DNA from: Anaerolinea sp.
GTDB taxonomy: Bacteria > Chloroflexota > Anaerolineae > Anaerolineales > Anaerolineaceae
Length of the DNA stretch: 64,000 bases
Direction: 5' to 3'
Assembly (NCBI GenBank): GCA_029975055.1
Contig: JARKPU010000022.1
Span: 62,001-126,000, forward strand
Position numbers and translations under genes: made by a program. The notes under the pieces are model-generated. The model worked only from the letters and a program-made list of their open reading frames with translations, was not told where the DNA came from and made no database searches. This document shows positions 1 through 7,800 of the stretch, piece after piece (within the stretch, counting starts at the first letter, position 1; each line of letters begins with the position of its first letter).

Positions 1-2177
1 GCTACCGCTTCGGCGAGAACGGTTACTGCACCTACGCCACCAGCGTGCGCCAGCTCAACGGCAGCCTGCCGGAGCTCTCTCCCGCCGAAATCCGCGCGCG
101 CCAGGCCGCCTACTTCCAGCTGGAAAATTCCAAGACCGAAACCGGCCCCCTGTTGATCTTCGACGGCTGCGACCACCTCGCCTGGAACCCGGCCGATTAC
201 GCCGTGCTCGCCGAACGCTTCGGCGCGGATGGAGAATTCTCCCTGCGGCACACCTCGCTGGACGCCTACATGCAGGAAATGCTGCCCCACAAGGCCGAGA
301 TCAGCACCGTGCTCGAAGGCGAGCTGCGCGAACCGGCGCTCTACCCCGGGCATGTCGAGGCGCAATGGCTCATCCCGGGCGTTGGGTCGAGCCGGGTCAA
401 CCTCAAGCTGGCCAACGCTGCCTGCCAGAGCCTGCTCTGCCAGTGGGCCGAGCCGATCAACGCCTTCGCTCACCACGCGCTGGAGATGGAATACCCGCAG
501 GGCTTCCTGGACGTGGCCTGGCGCTGGCTGCTGCAAAACCACCCGCATGATTCGATCTGCGGCTGCTCGATCGACCGCGTGCACGAAGACATGCTCTACC
601 GCTTCCACCAAACCGAGCAGATCGGCGAGCGCATCACCCTCGAAGCCTCGCGCGCCATAACGGCCTCGGTGAGCGGCGAGGTCGGCGAGAACGAGGTGCG
701 CGTGGGGGTCTTCAACCCGCTGCCGCGGGCTCTGGACGAGGTGGTTGACCTCGACCTGGAAGTGCCGACCGGGTGGCCGGTTTTCAACGAGATGTCGAAT
801 TCCGAGTTCAAGATTTCCCTGCGCATCTATGATGCCCAGGGCAAGGAACTGCCCTACCAGCGCGTGGCTCAGCAGCTTGGCCAGCAGCGCTACCGCTATT
901 ACGGCAAGGTCTTCGCCGAGAATTACCAGGTCAACGTGGTGCGGGTGAGCCTGCCGCTGCGTATCCCGGCCCTCGGCTACACCACCCTCAGCCTGCGCGC
1001 CGGCGAGCCCGGCCTGCCCACGCGCCACCCCATGCTCCCTGGCCTGGTGACGGGCGAGCGCAGCATGGAAAACGAATTCCTCAAGGTGTCTGTGGAACCC
1101 GATGGCACCCTTTCGCTGCTCGATAAGCGCAGCGGCCAGGCCTACCGCCGCCTGCTGACCTTCGAGGACCGCGCGGATATCGGCGATGGCTGGAACCACG
1201 GCCCGGCCGAGAACGACCAGCATTTCTTCTCGCCCGGCAGCCGCACGAGCATCGCGCGGGTGAGCAGCGGCCGCTACAAGGCCTCATTCCGTATCCGCAC
1301 GGTGATGGAGCTGCCCGCCGAATTCGACTTTGCCAACCTCAAGCGCAGCGACGAGATCGCCGGGCTGGTGATCGACAGCCTGGTCACGCTGCGAGCCGGC
1401 TGCCCGCGCCTGGAAGTGGAAACGACGGTGCACAACAACGTCAAAGACCACCGCCTGCGTGTGCTCTTCCCGAGCGGCGCCCAGGCCCAGACGTATATCG
1501 CCGACTCGCCGTTCGACGTGGTCGAGCGGCCGATTGCCCTGCGCGCCGATAACCACCTCTACCGCGAACCGGAGATCGAACCCAAACCGATGGAGACCTT
1601 CACCGCCGTGTTCGATTCCTCGCGCGGCCTGGCGGTGATCAGCAGCGGGCTGCTGGAGAGCGCCGTGGTGGACCACCCCGAACGCACTCTGGCATTGACG
1701 CTCTTCCGCGCCACGCGCAAAACCGTGGGCACCAACGGCGAGCCGGGCGGGCAGATGCTCGGCGAGCTGCGCTTCCGCTACTGGCTCGCGCCGCTCCAGG
1801 GCGCGCCGGACCGCAGCGAATTGCTCTCGCTGGGTCAGCAGCTTGCCGCGGGGCTGCGCCTGGCCTTCCTGGAGAAGCGCAGCCGGGCGTTCTACCGCCA
1901 GGGCAAGGATTTGCCCGCCGAGAGCAGCTTCCTGGCGCTGCATGGCCCCGCCGTGCTCACCAGCCTGCGCCGCACCCCCGCCGGGCTGGAGGCGCGCCTG
2001 CTCAACCCGCAGGATGCCCAGGTGACGGCCGTGCTGCGCCTGCCCGAGAACCACCCGGCCGCCGCCCAGCCGGTGAATTTCGAGCACCGGCCCTCCGGCC
2101 CGGCCCTGCCGGTGAAGAATGGGCAGGTTGAGGTTCCGCTCAAGGCCAAGCAGGTGCTCACGCTGGTGATCGGATGA
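1..2177 (+). CDS. Glycoside hydrolase family 38 alpha-mannosidase, C-terminal part (5' truncated)
   Basis: The reading frame is already open at position 3, so the start lies outside the window; about 724 residues are visible, ending at TGA 2175-2177. The stretch NHPHDSICGCSIDRVHEDM at about visible residues 179-197 is the conserved GH38 helix-bundle signature with the zinc-coordinating histidine, and FDGCDHLAWNP near residue 46 is the usual Asp/His-rich motif of this family. The rest fits the large C-terminal beta-sandwich region of GH38 enzymes. Members hydrolyse alpha-mannosides; bacterial ones are often cytoplasmic. The catalytic nucleophile region lies upstream and cannot be checked. The next gene begins inside this stop codon (ATGA), so the two are probably co-translated in a sugar-use operon. 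Substrate (mannosyl-glycan or mannosylglycerate) cannot be decided. Confidence 0.9.
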   Translation, partial: YRFGENGYCTYATSVRQLNGSLPELSPAEIRARQAAYFQLENSKTETGPLLIFDGCDHLAWNPADYAVLAERFGADGEFSLRHTSLDAYMQEMLPHKAEISTVLEGELREPALYPGHVEAQWLIPGVGSSRVNLKLANAACQSLLCQWAEPINAFAHHALEMEYPQGFLDVAWRWLLQNHPHDSICGCSIDRVHEDMLYRFHQTEQIGERITLEASRAITASVSGEVGENEVRVGVFNPLPRALDEVVDLDLEVPTGWPVFNEMSNSEFKISLRIYDAQGKELPYQRVAQQLGQQRYRYYGKVFAENYQVNVVRVSLPLRIPALGYTTLSLRAGEPGLPTRHPMLPGLVTGERSMENEFLKVSVEPDGTLSLLDKRSGQAYRRLLTFEDRADIGDGWNHGPAENDQHFFSPGSRTSIARVSSGRYKASFRIRTVMELPAEFDFANLKRSDEIAGLVIDSLVTLRAGCPRLEVETTVHNNVKDHRLRVLFPSGAQAQTYIADSPFDVVERPIALRADNHLYREPEIEPKPMETFTAVFDSSRGLAVISSGLLESAVVDHPERTLALTLFRATRKTVGTNGEPGGQMLGELRFRYWLAPLQGAPDRSELLSLGQQLAAGLRLAFLEKRSRAFYRQGKDLPAESSFLALHGPAVLTSLRRTPAGLEARLLNPQDAQVTAVLRLPENHPAAAQPVNFEHRPSGPALPVKNGQVEVPLKAKQVLTLVIG

Positions 2178-3730
2178 AAGCCGAAGCCCCAATGCCCCCG
2201 CTCCCCTTCGACCAGGCGGCCATCCTGCTCCACCCGGCCGATGATGTGGCCATCGCGCGGGCCGACCTGCCCGCCGGGGCGCGCCTTTCCCTGCCCGGCG
2301 GAGGTGAACTGGCCGTGCAGGCCGCCATCCCCGCCGGGCACAAGCTGGCTCTGCGCCGCCTGGCCCCCGGCCAGGGCGTGCTGCGCTACGGCCAGCGCAT
2401 CGGCCTGGCCGCCGCCGAAATTGCCCCCGGCGATTGGGTACACACCCATAACCTGGAGGCCGGGCCGATTGCCCGCGAATACGCCTGGCAGGTGGTTGAG
2501 GCGCCTGCCCCGCGGCCCTCGGGGCGCACCTTCCTCGGCTACCGCCGGGCCGATGGGCGGGCCGGCACGCGCAACTACGTGGCGGTGATCTCCACCGTCA
2601 ACTGCGCCGCGGCCGTGGCCAGCCGCATCGCCGCGCACTTCACCCCCGCGCGGCTGGCCGCCTACCCCAACGTGGACGGCGTGGTGGCGGTGACGCACTC
2701 GGCGGGTTGCAGCGTGGCCCCGGATTCGCTCTCGCTGGCCTACCTGCGCCGGGCGCTTTCGAACCTGGGGCATCACCCCAACATCGCCGCCGCGCTCTAT
2801 GTGGGGCTGGGCTGCGAGGTGAACCAGCTGGATGGCTGCCTGCCTTCCTTCTCGCCGGAGGAGATCGAACGCCTGGCCGGAGGCGGGCTTTCGATCCAGG
2901 AACAGGGCGGCTTTCAGCGCACCGTGCAGGCGGGCATCCGGGCGGTGGAGGCAGCCCTGCCGCGCGCCAACGCCTGCCGCCGCGAACCCATCCCCCTGGC
3001 GGGGTTGTGCGTGGCGCTGCAATGCGGCGGCAGCGACGGCTGGTCGGGCGTGACGGCCAACCCGCTCGCCGGGCGCATCACCGATTTCCTGGCCCGCGAA
3101 GGCGGCGCGGCCGTGCTGGCCGAAACGCCCGAAATCTTCGGCGCGGAGCAGCTCTTGCTGAACCGCGTCACCTCCGGCGCGGTGGGGCGCAGGCTGGCGG
3201 AGCGCTTTACCTGGTGGGTGGAGCATGCCCGCAGGCACAACTTCAGCATCGATAATAACCCCACGCCGGGCAACAAGCGCGGCGGCCTCACCACCATCCT
3301 CGAAAAGTCACTCGGCGCGGCGGCCAAGGGCGGAACAAGCCCGCTCGCGGCGGTGTATGAATACGCCGAACGGGTGAACGCGCCGGGCCTTTCCTTTATG
3401 GACACGCCCGGCAACGACCCCGTCTCGGTCACCGGGCAGGTGGCCGGCGGCTGCAACCTGATCCTCTTCACCACCGGGCGCGGCACCGTCTTCGGCAGCC
3501 CGCTGGCCCCGTGCATCAAGGTTTCTTCCAACAGCGCGCTGGCCGCGAGCATGCCCGAGGATATCGACTTCGACGCCGGGCGGCTGCTGAGCGGCCAGAC
3601 GTGGGAACAGGCCGAGGCCGAACTGCTCGATGCGCTCGTGGCCGCGGCTTCGGGCCGCCGCACCGCCAGCGAAGCCCACCTGCCCCGCGAAGGTGAGTTC
3701 GCGCCCTGGCAGCCCGACCCGGTGTTGTGA
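2174..3730 (+). CDS. UxaA-family sugar-acid dehydratase (altronate/galactarate dehydratase type)
   Basis: 518 residues with the two-part UxaA architecture. An N-terminal SAF-like domain (about residues 10-100, with DVAIARADLPAGARL and a following GDWVHTHNLE) is joined to the dehydratase core, which starts at GYRRADGRAGTRNYVAV and contains VAVTHSAGCS, NPTPGNKRGGLTT and GRGTVFGSPLAPCIKVSSNS. Members of this family dehydrate altronate, galactarate or related aldonic/aldaric acids to 2-keto-3-deoxy acids using Fe(II). The length matches full-size UxaA. The ATG overlaps the stop of the upstream mannosidase gene, which supports co-translation. The precise acid is unknown; no other hexuronate-pathway gene is visible here. 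Confidence 0.85.
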   Translation: MKAEAPMPPLPFDQAAILLHPADDVAIARADLPAGARLSLPGGGELAVQAAIPAGHKLALRRLAPGQGVLRYGQRIGLAAAEIAPGDWVHTHNLEAGPIAREYAWQVVEAPAPRPSGRTFLGYRRADGRAGTRNYVAVISTVNCAAAVASRIAAHFTPARLAAYPNVDGVVAVTHSAGCSVAPDSLSLAYLRRALSNLGHHPNIAAALYVGLGCEVNQLDGCLPSFSPEEIERLAGGGLSIQEQGGFQRTVQAGIRAVEAALPRANACRREPIPLAGLCVALQCGGSDGWSGVTANPLAGRITDFLAREGGAAVLAETPEIFGAEQLLLNRVTSGAVGRRLAERFTWWVEHARRHNFSIDNNPTPGNKRGGLTTILEKSLGAAAKGGTSPLAAVYEYAERVNAPGLSFMDTPGNDPVSVTGQVAGGCNLILFTTGRGTVFGSPLAPCIKVSSNSALAASMPEDIDFDAGRLLSGQTWEQAEAELLDALVAAASGRRTASEAHLPREGEFAPWQPDPVL

Positions 3731-3807
3731 GGCCTGCCGCCGTTACATATCTCACCATGCCGGGCGTCAATCGTCCTAATTCTGCCCCCTCACTCCAGAT
3801 TCTCATA

Positions 3808-3813
3808 TATAAT
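3808..3813 (+). promoter_or_regulatory. Candidate -10 box upstream of the nonahaem cytochrome gene
   Basis: A perfect TATAAT lies in an AT-rich island inside otherwise GC-rich sequence, about 134 nt before the ATG at 3947. No good -35 is seen 16-18 nt upstream, so an activator may be needed. A small inverted repeat (GGCAT at 3824-3828, ATGCC at 3833-3837) sits just past the expected start of transcription. Confidence 0.35.
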
Positions 3814-3946
3814 TAACCTCACCGGCATTGGTATGCCTGTTTGCCTGCAAAAAACAATATCACCTGTCACCTGGATCTCAATCAGTTTTAACGGTTTACT
3901 CCAGCGACCAGCCGAATCAATCCATATCGAGATGGAGAAGCTCTCT

Positions 3947-5122
3947 ATGACTCATTCGCAGCGACGTTTTCTAACGCCGCCCGCCCTTCTGGTGGGGCTG
4001 GCAGTCGCGCTCGCGCTGATCGGCCTGGCTGCCACCCGGCTGACCGGCGCACAGGCTGCTGCGCCCGCGCAAGATACCCAGCCCGGCAACGAAGTTTGCC
4101 TGGGCTGCCACCAGCAGCCGGGCATGACCATGGAGCTGGAAAGCGGCGAGCAGTTGTACGTCTCCGTGGACCCGGCTCAGTTCGGCAAGTCGGTGCACTC
4201 CAAGGCCGGGGTGGCCTGCGCCGTCTGCCACACCGATATCTTCGGCTACCCGCACCCCGAGCGCACCGCCAAAAACCTGCGCGAATACTCCCTGCTCTAC
4301 CAGAACACCTGCAAGATCTGCCACGAAGCAAAGTACCAGGTCGATAGCGTCCACCGCCAGGCCTTCGAGAATGGCGACCCCAACGCCCCCATCTGCACCG
4401 ACTGCCACAACCCGCACACCCAGGCGCAGGTGAAGGACGAGCAGGGCAACCTGATCCCCGAAGAATTGGGCAAATCGCCGGAAATCTGCGCCAAGTGCCA
4501 CAACGGCATCTATGAGGAGTACGCCAACACCGTGCACGGTGTGGCAGCCGCCAAAGGCAACACCGATGTGCCCGTGTGCATCACCTGCCACGGCCTGCAC
4601 CAGATCGAAGACCCCACCACGGCCCAGTTCCGCCTCAATTCGCCCAAGCTGTGCGGTGAGTGCCACAGCAATAAAACCATCATGGATAAATACGGACTCT
4701 CGACCGACGTGTATAACACCTACGTCGCCGATTTCCATGGCACCACCGTGACGCTCTTCCAGAAGCTCTCGCCCGACCAGGAGACGAACAAAGCCGTGTG
4801 TTACGACTGCCACGGCGTGCACAACATCCGCGCGGTGGATGACCCCCAGGCGGGGCTGGAGATCAAGCAGAACATGCTCCTGGCATGCCAGAAGTGCCAC
4901 CCCGACGCCAACATCAACTTCCCCGATTCCTGGCTGAGCCACTACACGCCCTCGCCCACCAGATACCCCCTGGTGTATTACGTCAACCTGTTCTACAAGT
5001 TCTTCATCCCGCTCGTGCTGGGCGTGATGGGAATCTTCGTGCTCAGCGATATTTACAAGAAAGTCACCACGCGGGTGAAGCGGGGCGGCAAAAGCCCGGC
5101 CCCCGAACAGAAGGAGAGCTAA
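3947..5122 (+). CDS. Membrane-anchored nonahaem cytochrome c
   Basis: 391 residues starting at ATG 3947, chosen because GGAGAAG at 3934-3940 is a well-spaced ribosome binding site; an in-frame ATG at 3932 lies inside that site. There is an N-terminal hydrophobic segment (about residues 9-30) and a C-terminal membrane helix near residues 365-385 (KFFIPLVLGVMGIFVLSDIY). Between them are nine CxxCH haem-binding motifs: CLGCH, CAVCH, CKICH, CTDCH, CAKCH, CITCH, CGECH, CYDCH and CQKCH, with extra histidines that could act as distal ligands. The haem domain must lie outside the cytoplasmic membrane. The next gene, a cytochrome b, starts 4 nt after the stop, so the pair probably forms a quinol-linked electron-transfer complex. 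Electron donor and acceptor are unknown. Nitrite- or hydroxylamine-converting multihaem enzymes usually have a CxxCK or other special haem site, which is not seen. Confidence 0.92.
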   Translation: MTHSQRRFLTPPALLVGLAVALALIGLAATRLTGAQAAAPAQDTQPGNEVCLGCHQQPGMTMELESGEQLYVSVDPAQFGKSVHSKAGVACAVCHTDIFGYPHPERTAKNLREYSLLYQNTCKICHEAKYQVDSVHRQAFENGDPNAPICTDCHNPHTQAQVKDEQGNLIPEELGKSPEICAKCHNGIYEEYANTVHGVAAAKGNTDVPVCITCHGLHQIEDPTTAQFRLNSPKLCGECHSNKTIMDKYGLSTDVYNTYVADFHGTTVTLFQKLSPDQETNKAVCYDCHGVHNIRAVDDPQAGLEIKQNMLLACQKCHPDANINFPDSWLSHYTPSPTRYPLVYYVNLFYKFFIPLVLGVMGIFVLSDIYKKVTTRVKRGGKSPAPEQKES

Positions 5123-5126
5123 CGCC

Positions 5127-6293
5127 ATGAGCGACACAACGAAAGCCATCCAGCGGTTCAACGTCGCCCAGCGGATCGAGCACCTGGTGCTGATCATCTC
5201 TTTCACCGTGCTGGCGCTCACCGGCCTGCCGCAGAAATACTCGCTGGCGCCAATCTCTCAGGCCATCATCAACGCTCTGGGCGGCATCGATGCCATCCGC
5301 ATCATCCACCGCGTGGCCGCCACCATCTTCGTGCTGGAGGCCGTCTATCACCTGGTCGTCGCCGGGTACAAGGTCATCGTCCTGCGCCTCCAGGCCAGCA
5401 TGGTGCCCGGAATCAAAGACGGCAAAGACGCCTTCCAGTGGTTCTTCTATAACCTGGGTCTGCGCAAAGACCACCCCAAGATGCCGCGCTACAACTTCAT
5501 GGAAAAAATGGAGTATTGGGCCATGATCTGGGGCCTGGTGCTGATGGGCCTGACCGGCTTCATGCTGTGGAATCCCATCTCGACGGCGCGCCTGCTGCCC
5601 GGGCAGTTCATCCCGGCCGCCAAGGCTGCCCACGGCGCCGAGGCCGTGCTGGCCGTGCTGGCCATCATCATCTGGCACTTCTACAACGTCCACCTCAAGC
5701 GCTGGAACTGGTCAATGATCCGGGGCACGCTCAGCCGCGAGGAAATGGAAGAAGAACACGGCGAGGAACTGGAGCAGATCGAGCAGGGCAGGCTCGTTAA
5801 AGCCGCCGACCCTGAAACGCGCAAGAAGCGCCTGATGTTCTATGCGCCGGTAGCGGGCATCTTCACGATCGTCTCGGTGTTCCTGGTGTACCGGTTCGTC
5901 AGCTTCGAGCAGTCTTCCATCACCACCCTGCCGGTGGAAGAACGCGCTCAGGTGATCGTGCGCCGCACGCCCACCCCGCTGCCTACCGCCGCCCCCACCC
6001 CCACCGAAGCACCCACCCAGGCAGGCGCCCAGGCCTCCGCCGATACCTGGAACGGGGGCATCAACAAGCTGTTTGGAAAATGCGCCGGCTGCCACGGAAC
6101 TTCCGGCGGCCTGAGCGTGAAGACTTACGCCGACCTGCTGGCGGGCGGGACGCAGGGCATGGTTGTCGTCCCGGGCGACCCCGAGAAAAGCCTGCTGGTG
6201 GACGTGATGAAGGGCACCCACCCGATGAAGTTCAGCGCCGCCGAGCTGGAGCGCGTGATCGCGTGGATCAAAGCCGGCGCGCCGGAAAAGTAA
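5127..6293 (+). CDS. Cytochrome b (formate dehydrogenase gamma/b561-like) fused to a C-terminal monohaem cytochrome c domain
   Basis: 388 residues; AAGGAGAG at 5111-5118 precedes the ATG by 8 nt. Residues 1 to about 200 form a four-helix cytochrome b of the formate dehydrogenase gamma/Ni-Fe hydrogenase type: RFNVAQRIEHL opens helix 1, and later histidines lie in IIHRVAATIF, EAVYHLVV and IIIWHFYNVHL. A charged cytoplasmic stretch (EEMEEEHGEELEQIEQ) is followed by another membrane segment (about 245-265), a Pro/Thr linker and a cytochrome c domain with CAGCH at 319-323 and a candidate distal Met in HPMKF near 367. The layout suggests electrons pass from menaquinol through b haems to the external c domain and then to the nonahaem protein encoded upstream. 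This is inference; the fusion is seen directly. Confidence 0.9.
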   Translation: MSDTTKAIQRFNVAQRIEHLVLIISFTVLALTGLPQKYSLAPISQAIINALGGIDAIRIIHRVAATIFVLEAVYHLVVAGYKVIVLRLQASMVPGIKDGKDAFQWFFYNLGLRKDHPKMPRYNFMEKMEYWAMIWGLVLMGLTGFMLWNPISTARLLPGQFIPAAKAAHGAEAVLAVLAIIIWHFYNVHLKRWNWSMIRGTLSREEMEEEHGEELEQIEQGRLVKAADPETRKKRLMFYAPVAGIFTIVSVFLVYRFVSFEQSSITTLPVEERAQVIVRRTPTPLPTAAPTPTEAPTQAGAQASADTWNGGINKLFGKCAGCHGTSGGLSVKTYADLLAGGTQGMVVVPGDPEKSLLVDVMKGTHPMKFSAAELERVIAWIKAGAPEK

Positions 6294-6300
6294 TAGTGAA

Positions 6301-6342
6301 AGAATCAAACAACCCCGCCGGCCGGCGGGGTTGTTTGATTCT
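6301..6342. terminator. Perfect 42-bp palindrome, bidirectional terminator between convergent genes
   Basis: The left half reads AGAATCAAACAACCCCGCCGG and the right half is its exact reverse complement. It lies between the stop of the cytochrome b-c gene (6293) and the stop of the convergent minus-strand gene (6350). A GC-rich core flanked by AT-rich arms works as a hairpin on either strand (arms supply A and T tracts), so it can stop transcription from both sides. Confidence 0.8.
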
Positions 6343-6349
6343 CATCCGC

Positions 6350-7267
6350 TCAGCGGCGCAGGCGGGCGCCGCAGGAACGGCAGAACAGGTCTCCCGGCCC
6401 GGCGCGCTTGCCGCACTGGTGGCAGAAGACGGCCTCGCCGCCCCCGCCCGCCGGCTGAGGCGGGGCTTCGGCGGCTGCCCGGCGCCTGCGCGGAGCGGCC
6501 GGGGCCGCCTGCCGGCCCGTGCGGATGTACCAGATCACCCCGATGCCGATCAGCAAGGTGCCCAGCCCGCCCAACACCCAGGGGAGCACTTCGTTGGGGT
6601 TCACCCGCCCCGGCGTGGATTGGTCCACCGGCGCGGCCGGGGTGACCGATTCGAACGTCTGCGGCTGGGTGAGCAGGTCGTCGCTCTTCTGGTACGAGAC
6701 GTTCAACTTGAAGCTGCCCCCGGCATCCACATTGCCCACCGGCACGTTGAAGTACGTCAACCCGTCGGCGGCCGGGCCGCTGGTGCCGGTGCTCGGCTCC
6801 AGCCGCATGCTCGAGGCTGTGCGCGGCTGCTGCACCTTGATCGACAGGTTCTGGACCTGATAATCCCCCGGCCACGCAAAGCTGTAACTGCGCGTGTCGC
6901 CGTCCTTGTTGAGCGAAGGGTCGTAGTATTCCACCTGGAGCTGCGGGAGCGTGGTGGTGAAGGTGTAGCGCGTCCAGGCGCCATCCGTCCCGCTGTTGCT
7001 GTAATTGAGGGTAAACAGGCCGTTGGCGGTTTGCTCGGCGATCGCATTCGGCGCGCCCGCCGCCGTCGGCACCCGCAGCGTCATCTCGGCCGGGAGCTTC
7101 ACCTGCGAGGAGAGCGTGATGCGGTAAATGACCAGGACGCTGGGCCGGTCGTATTCGGGCCAGATTTCCACCTCCAGCGTCTGAATGATCACATCACTTT
7201 GAGCCTGGGCCGGCCGTGGTGAGAGCAGGCAGAGCATGAGTAGCAGAACGGTGAGCCAGCGTCGCAT
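6350..7267 (-). CDS. Exported-domain membrane protein with cytoplasmic C-terminal zinc ribbon
   Basis: 305 residues from ATG 7267, which has TTTTGGAGG just upstream; a longer frame to 7300 lacks this site. A signal peptide (MRRWLTVLLLMLCLLSPRPAQAQ) leads into about 200 residues of beta-rich extracytoplasmic sequence without recognised motifs. A single membrane helix (LPWVLGGLGTLLIGIGVIWYI) and an Arg/Ala/Pro-rich tail follow, ending in a zinc ribbon with pattern C-x2-C-x10-C-x2-C (FCHQCGKRAGPGDLFCRSCG). The function is not known. The gene follows feoA by 32 nt on the same strand and may be read through from the fur-feo operon, so a link to metals or envelope sensing is possible but unproven. 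Confidence 0.75.
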   Translation of the reverse strand: MRRWLTVLLLMLCLLSPRPAQAQSDVIIQTLEVEIWPEYDRPSVLVIYRITLSSQVKLPAEMTLRVPTAAGAPNAIAEQTANGLFTLNYSNSGTDGAWTRYTFTTTLPQLQVEYYDPSLNKDGDTRSYSFAWPGDYQVQNLSIKVQQPRTASSMRLEPSTGTSGPAADGLTYFNVPVGNVDAGGSFKLNVSYQKSDDLLTQPQTFESVTPAAPVDQSTPGRVNPNEVLPWVLGGLGTLLIGIGVIWYIRTGRQAAPAAPRRRRAAAEAPPQPAGGGGEAVFCHQCGKRAGPGDLFCRSCGARLRR

Positions 7268-7299
7268 CGAGCCTCCAAAATTGATCGGAATGACGGACA

Positions 7300-7590
7300 T
7301 TATACCGGATTCTGCACGCCTTCCACCAGCACCTGCGAGGCCACCGAGCGTTCGAGCGCCAGCTCGGTCTGTTCCACCAGGATGATCGTCAGCGGGCGGC
7401 GGGCCAGCACCTTCACCTCCCTGCCGGGGAGCAGCCCGTAGGCTTGCAGGTGCTGGAGCGAGGCCGGGGGCAGGTCGCCAAAGGCGAGAATGCGCACCAG
7501 GCTGCCGGCCGGGGCCGCATCCAGCCCCATGGCCGCCCCGCCGCTTAGAGGGCGCGCGCGCTCATCTTTCTTCATCGAATGGAGTTTCAT
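7300..7590 (-). CDS. feoA: FeoA, ferrous iron transport accessory protein
   Basis: 96 residues from ATG 7590, with AGGA upstream; translation overlaps the end of the cysteine-rich gene before it. The SH3-like FeoA core is visible: LVRILAFGDLPPASLQHLQAYGLLPGREVKVL, then PLTIILVEQTELALERSVASQVLVE. FeoA is a small cytoplasmic partner that supports FeoB-mediated Fe(II) uptake. Its position in fur-feoB-small protein-feoA order supports the assignment. An internal ATG at 7575 is a possible alternative start. Confidence 0.88.
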   Translation of the reverse strand: MKLHSMKKDERARPLSGGAAMGLDAAPAGSLVRILAFGDLPPASLQHLQAYGLLPGREVKVLARRPLTIILVEQTELALERSVASQVLVEGVQNPV

Positions 7591-7789
7591 ACGTCTTCCT
7601 GGCGAAGAGGCGTTCGACCAGGCGGGCCAGGCCGGAGCGCCGGGGGTTGATGTTGGTGGCCCCGCAGTTGGGGCAGCAGGCGGTGACGCAGCCACTGTGC
7701 AGCGGGCAGGCCCGGCACCCCTCGTGGGCAGAGGGGTCGAAGCTGAAGCCGCACACGGCGCAGGTGATGAAACCATCCTCTCCCGGCAT
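7562..7789 (-). CDS. 75-residue cysteine-rich protein between feoB and feoA
   Basis: Starts at ATG 7789 (MPGEDGFITCAVCGFSF), 11 nt after the feoB stop, with GGAGG in the preceding bases. It has eight cysteines: C10-x2-C13, C25-x2-C28, C34, C38, C39 and C42, within the first 42 residues. This is a zinc-ribbon or small Fe-S pattern. The C-terminal third is charged (ARLVERLFARKTYETPFDEER). It occupies the place that FeoC has in enterobacterial feo operons, but no winged-helix is visible, so it is not a classical FeoC. It may sense iron or stabilise FeoB; that is inference. The 3' end overlaps the start of feoA by 29 nt, which points to translational coupling. Confidence 0.75.
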   Translation of the reverse strand: MPGEDGFITCAVCGFSFDPSAHEGCRACPLHSGCVTACCPNCGATNINPRRSGLARLVERLFARKTYETPFDEER

Positions 7790-7800
7790 TCCCCCTCCTT

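Noticed and set aside
3833..3946. Upstream extension of the nonahaem cytochrome frame to 3833
   Set aside because: The best ribosome binding site (GGAGAAG) serves ATG 3947, and the extension is not signal-like.
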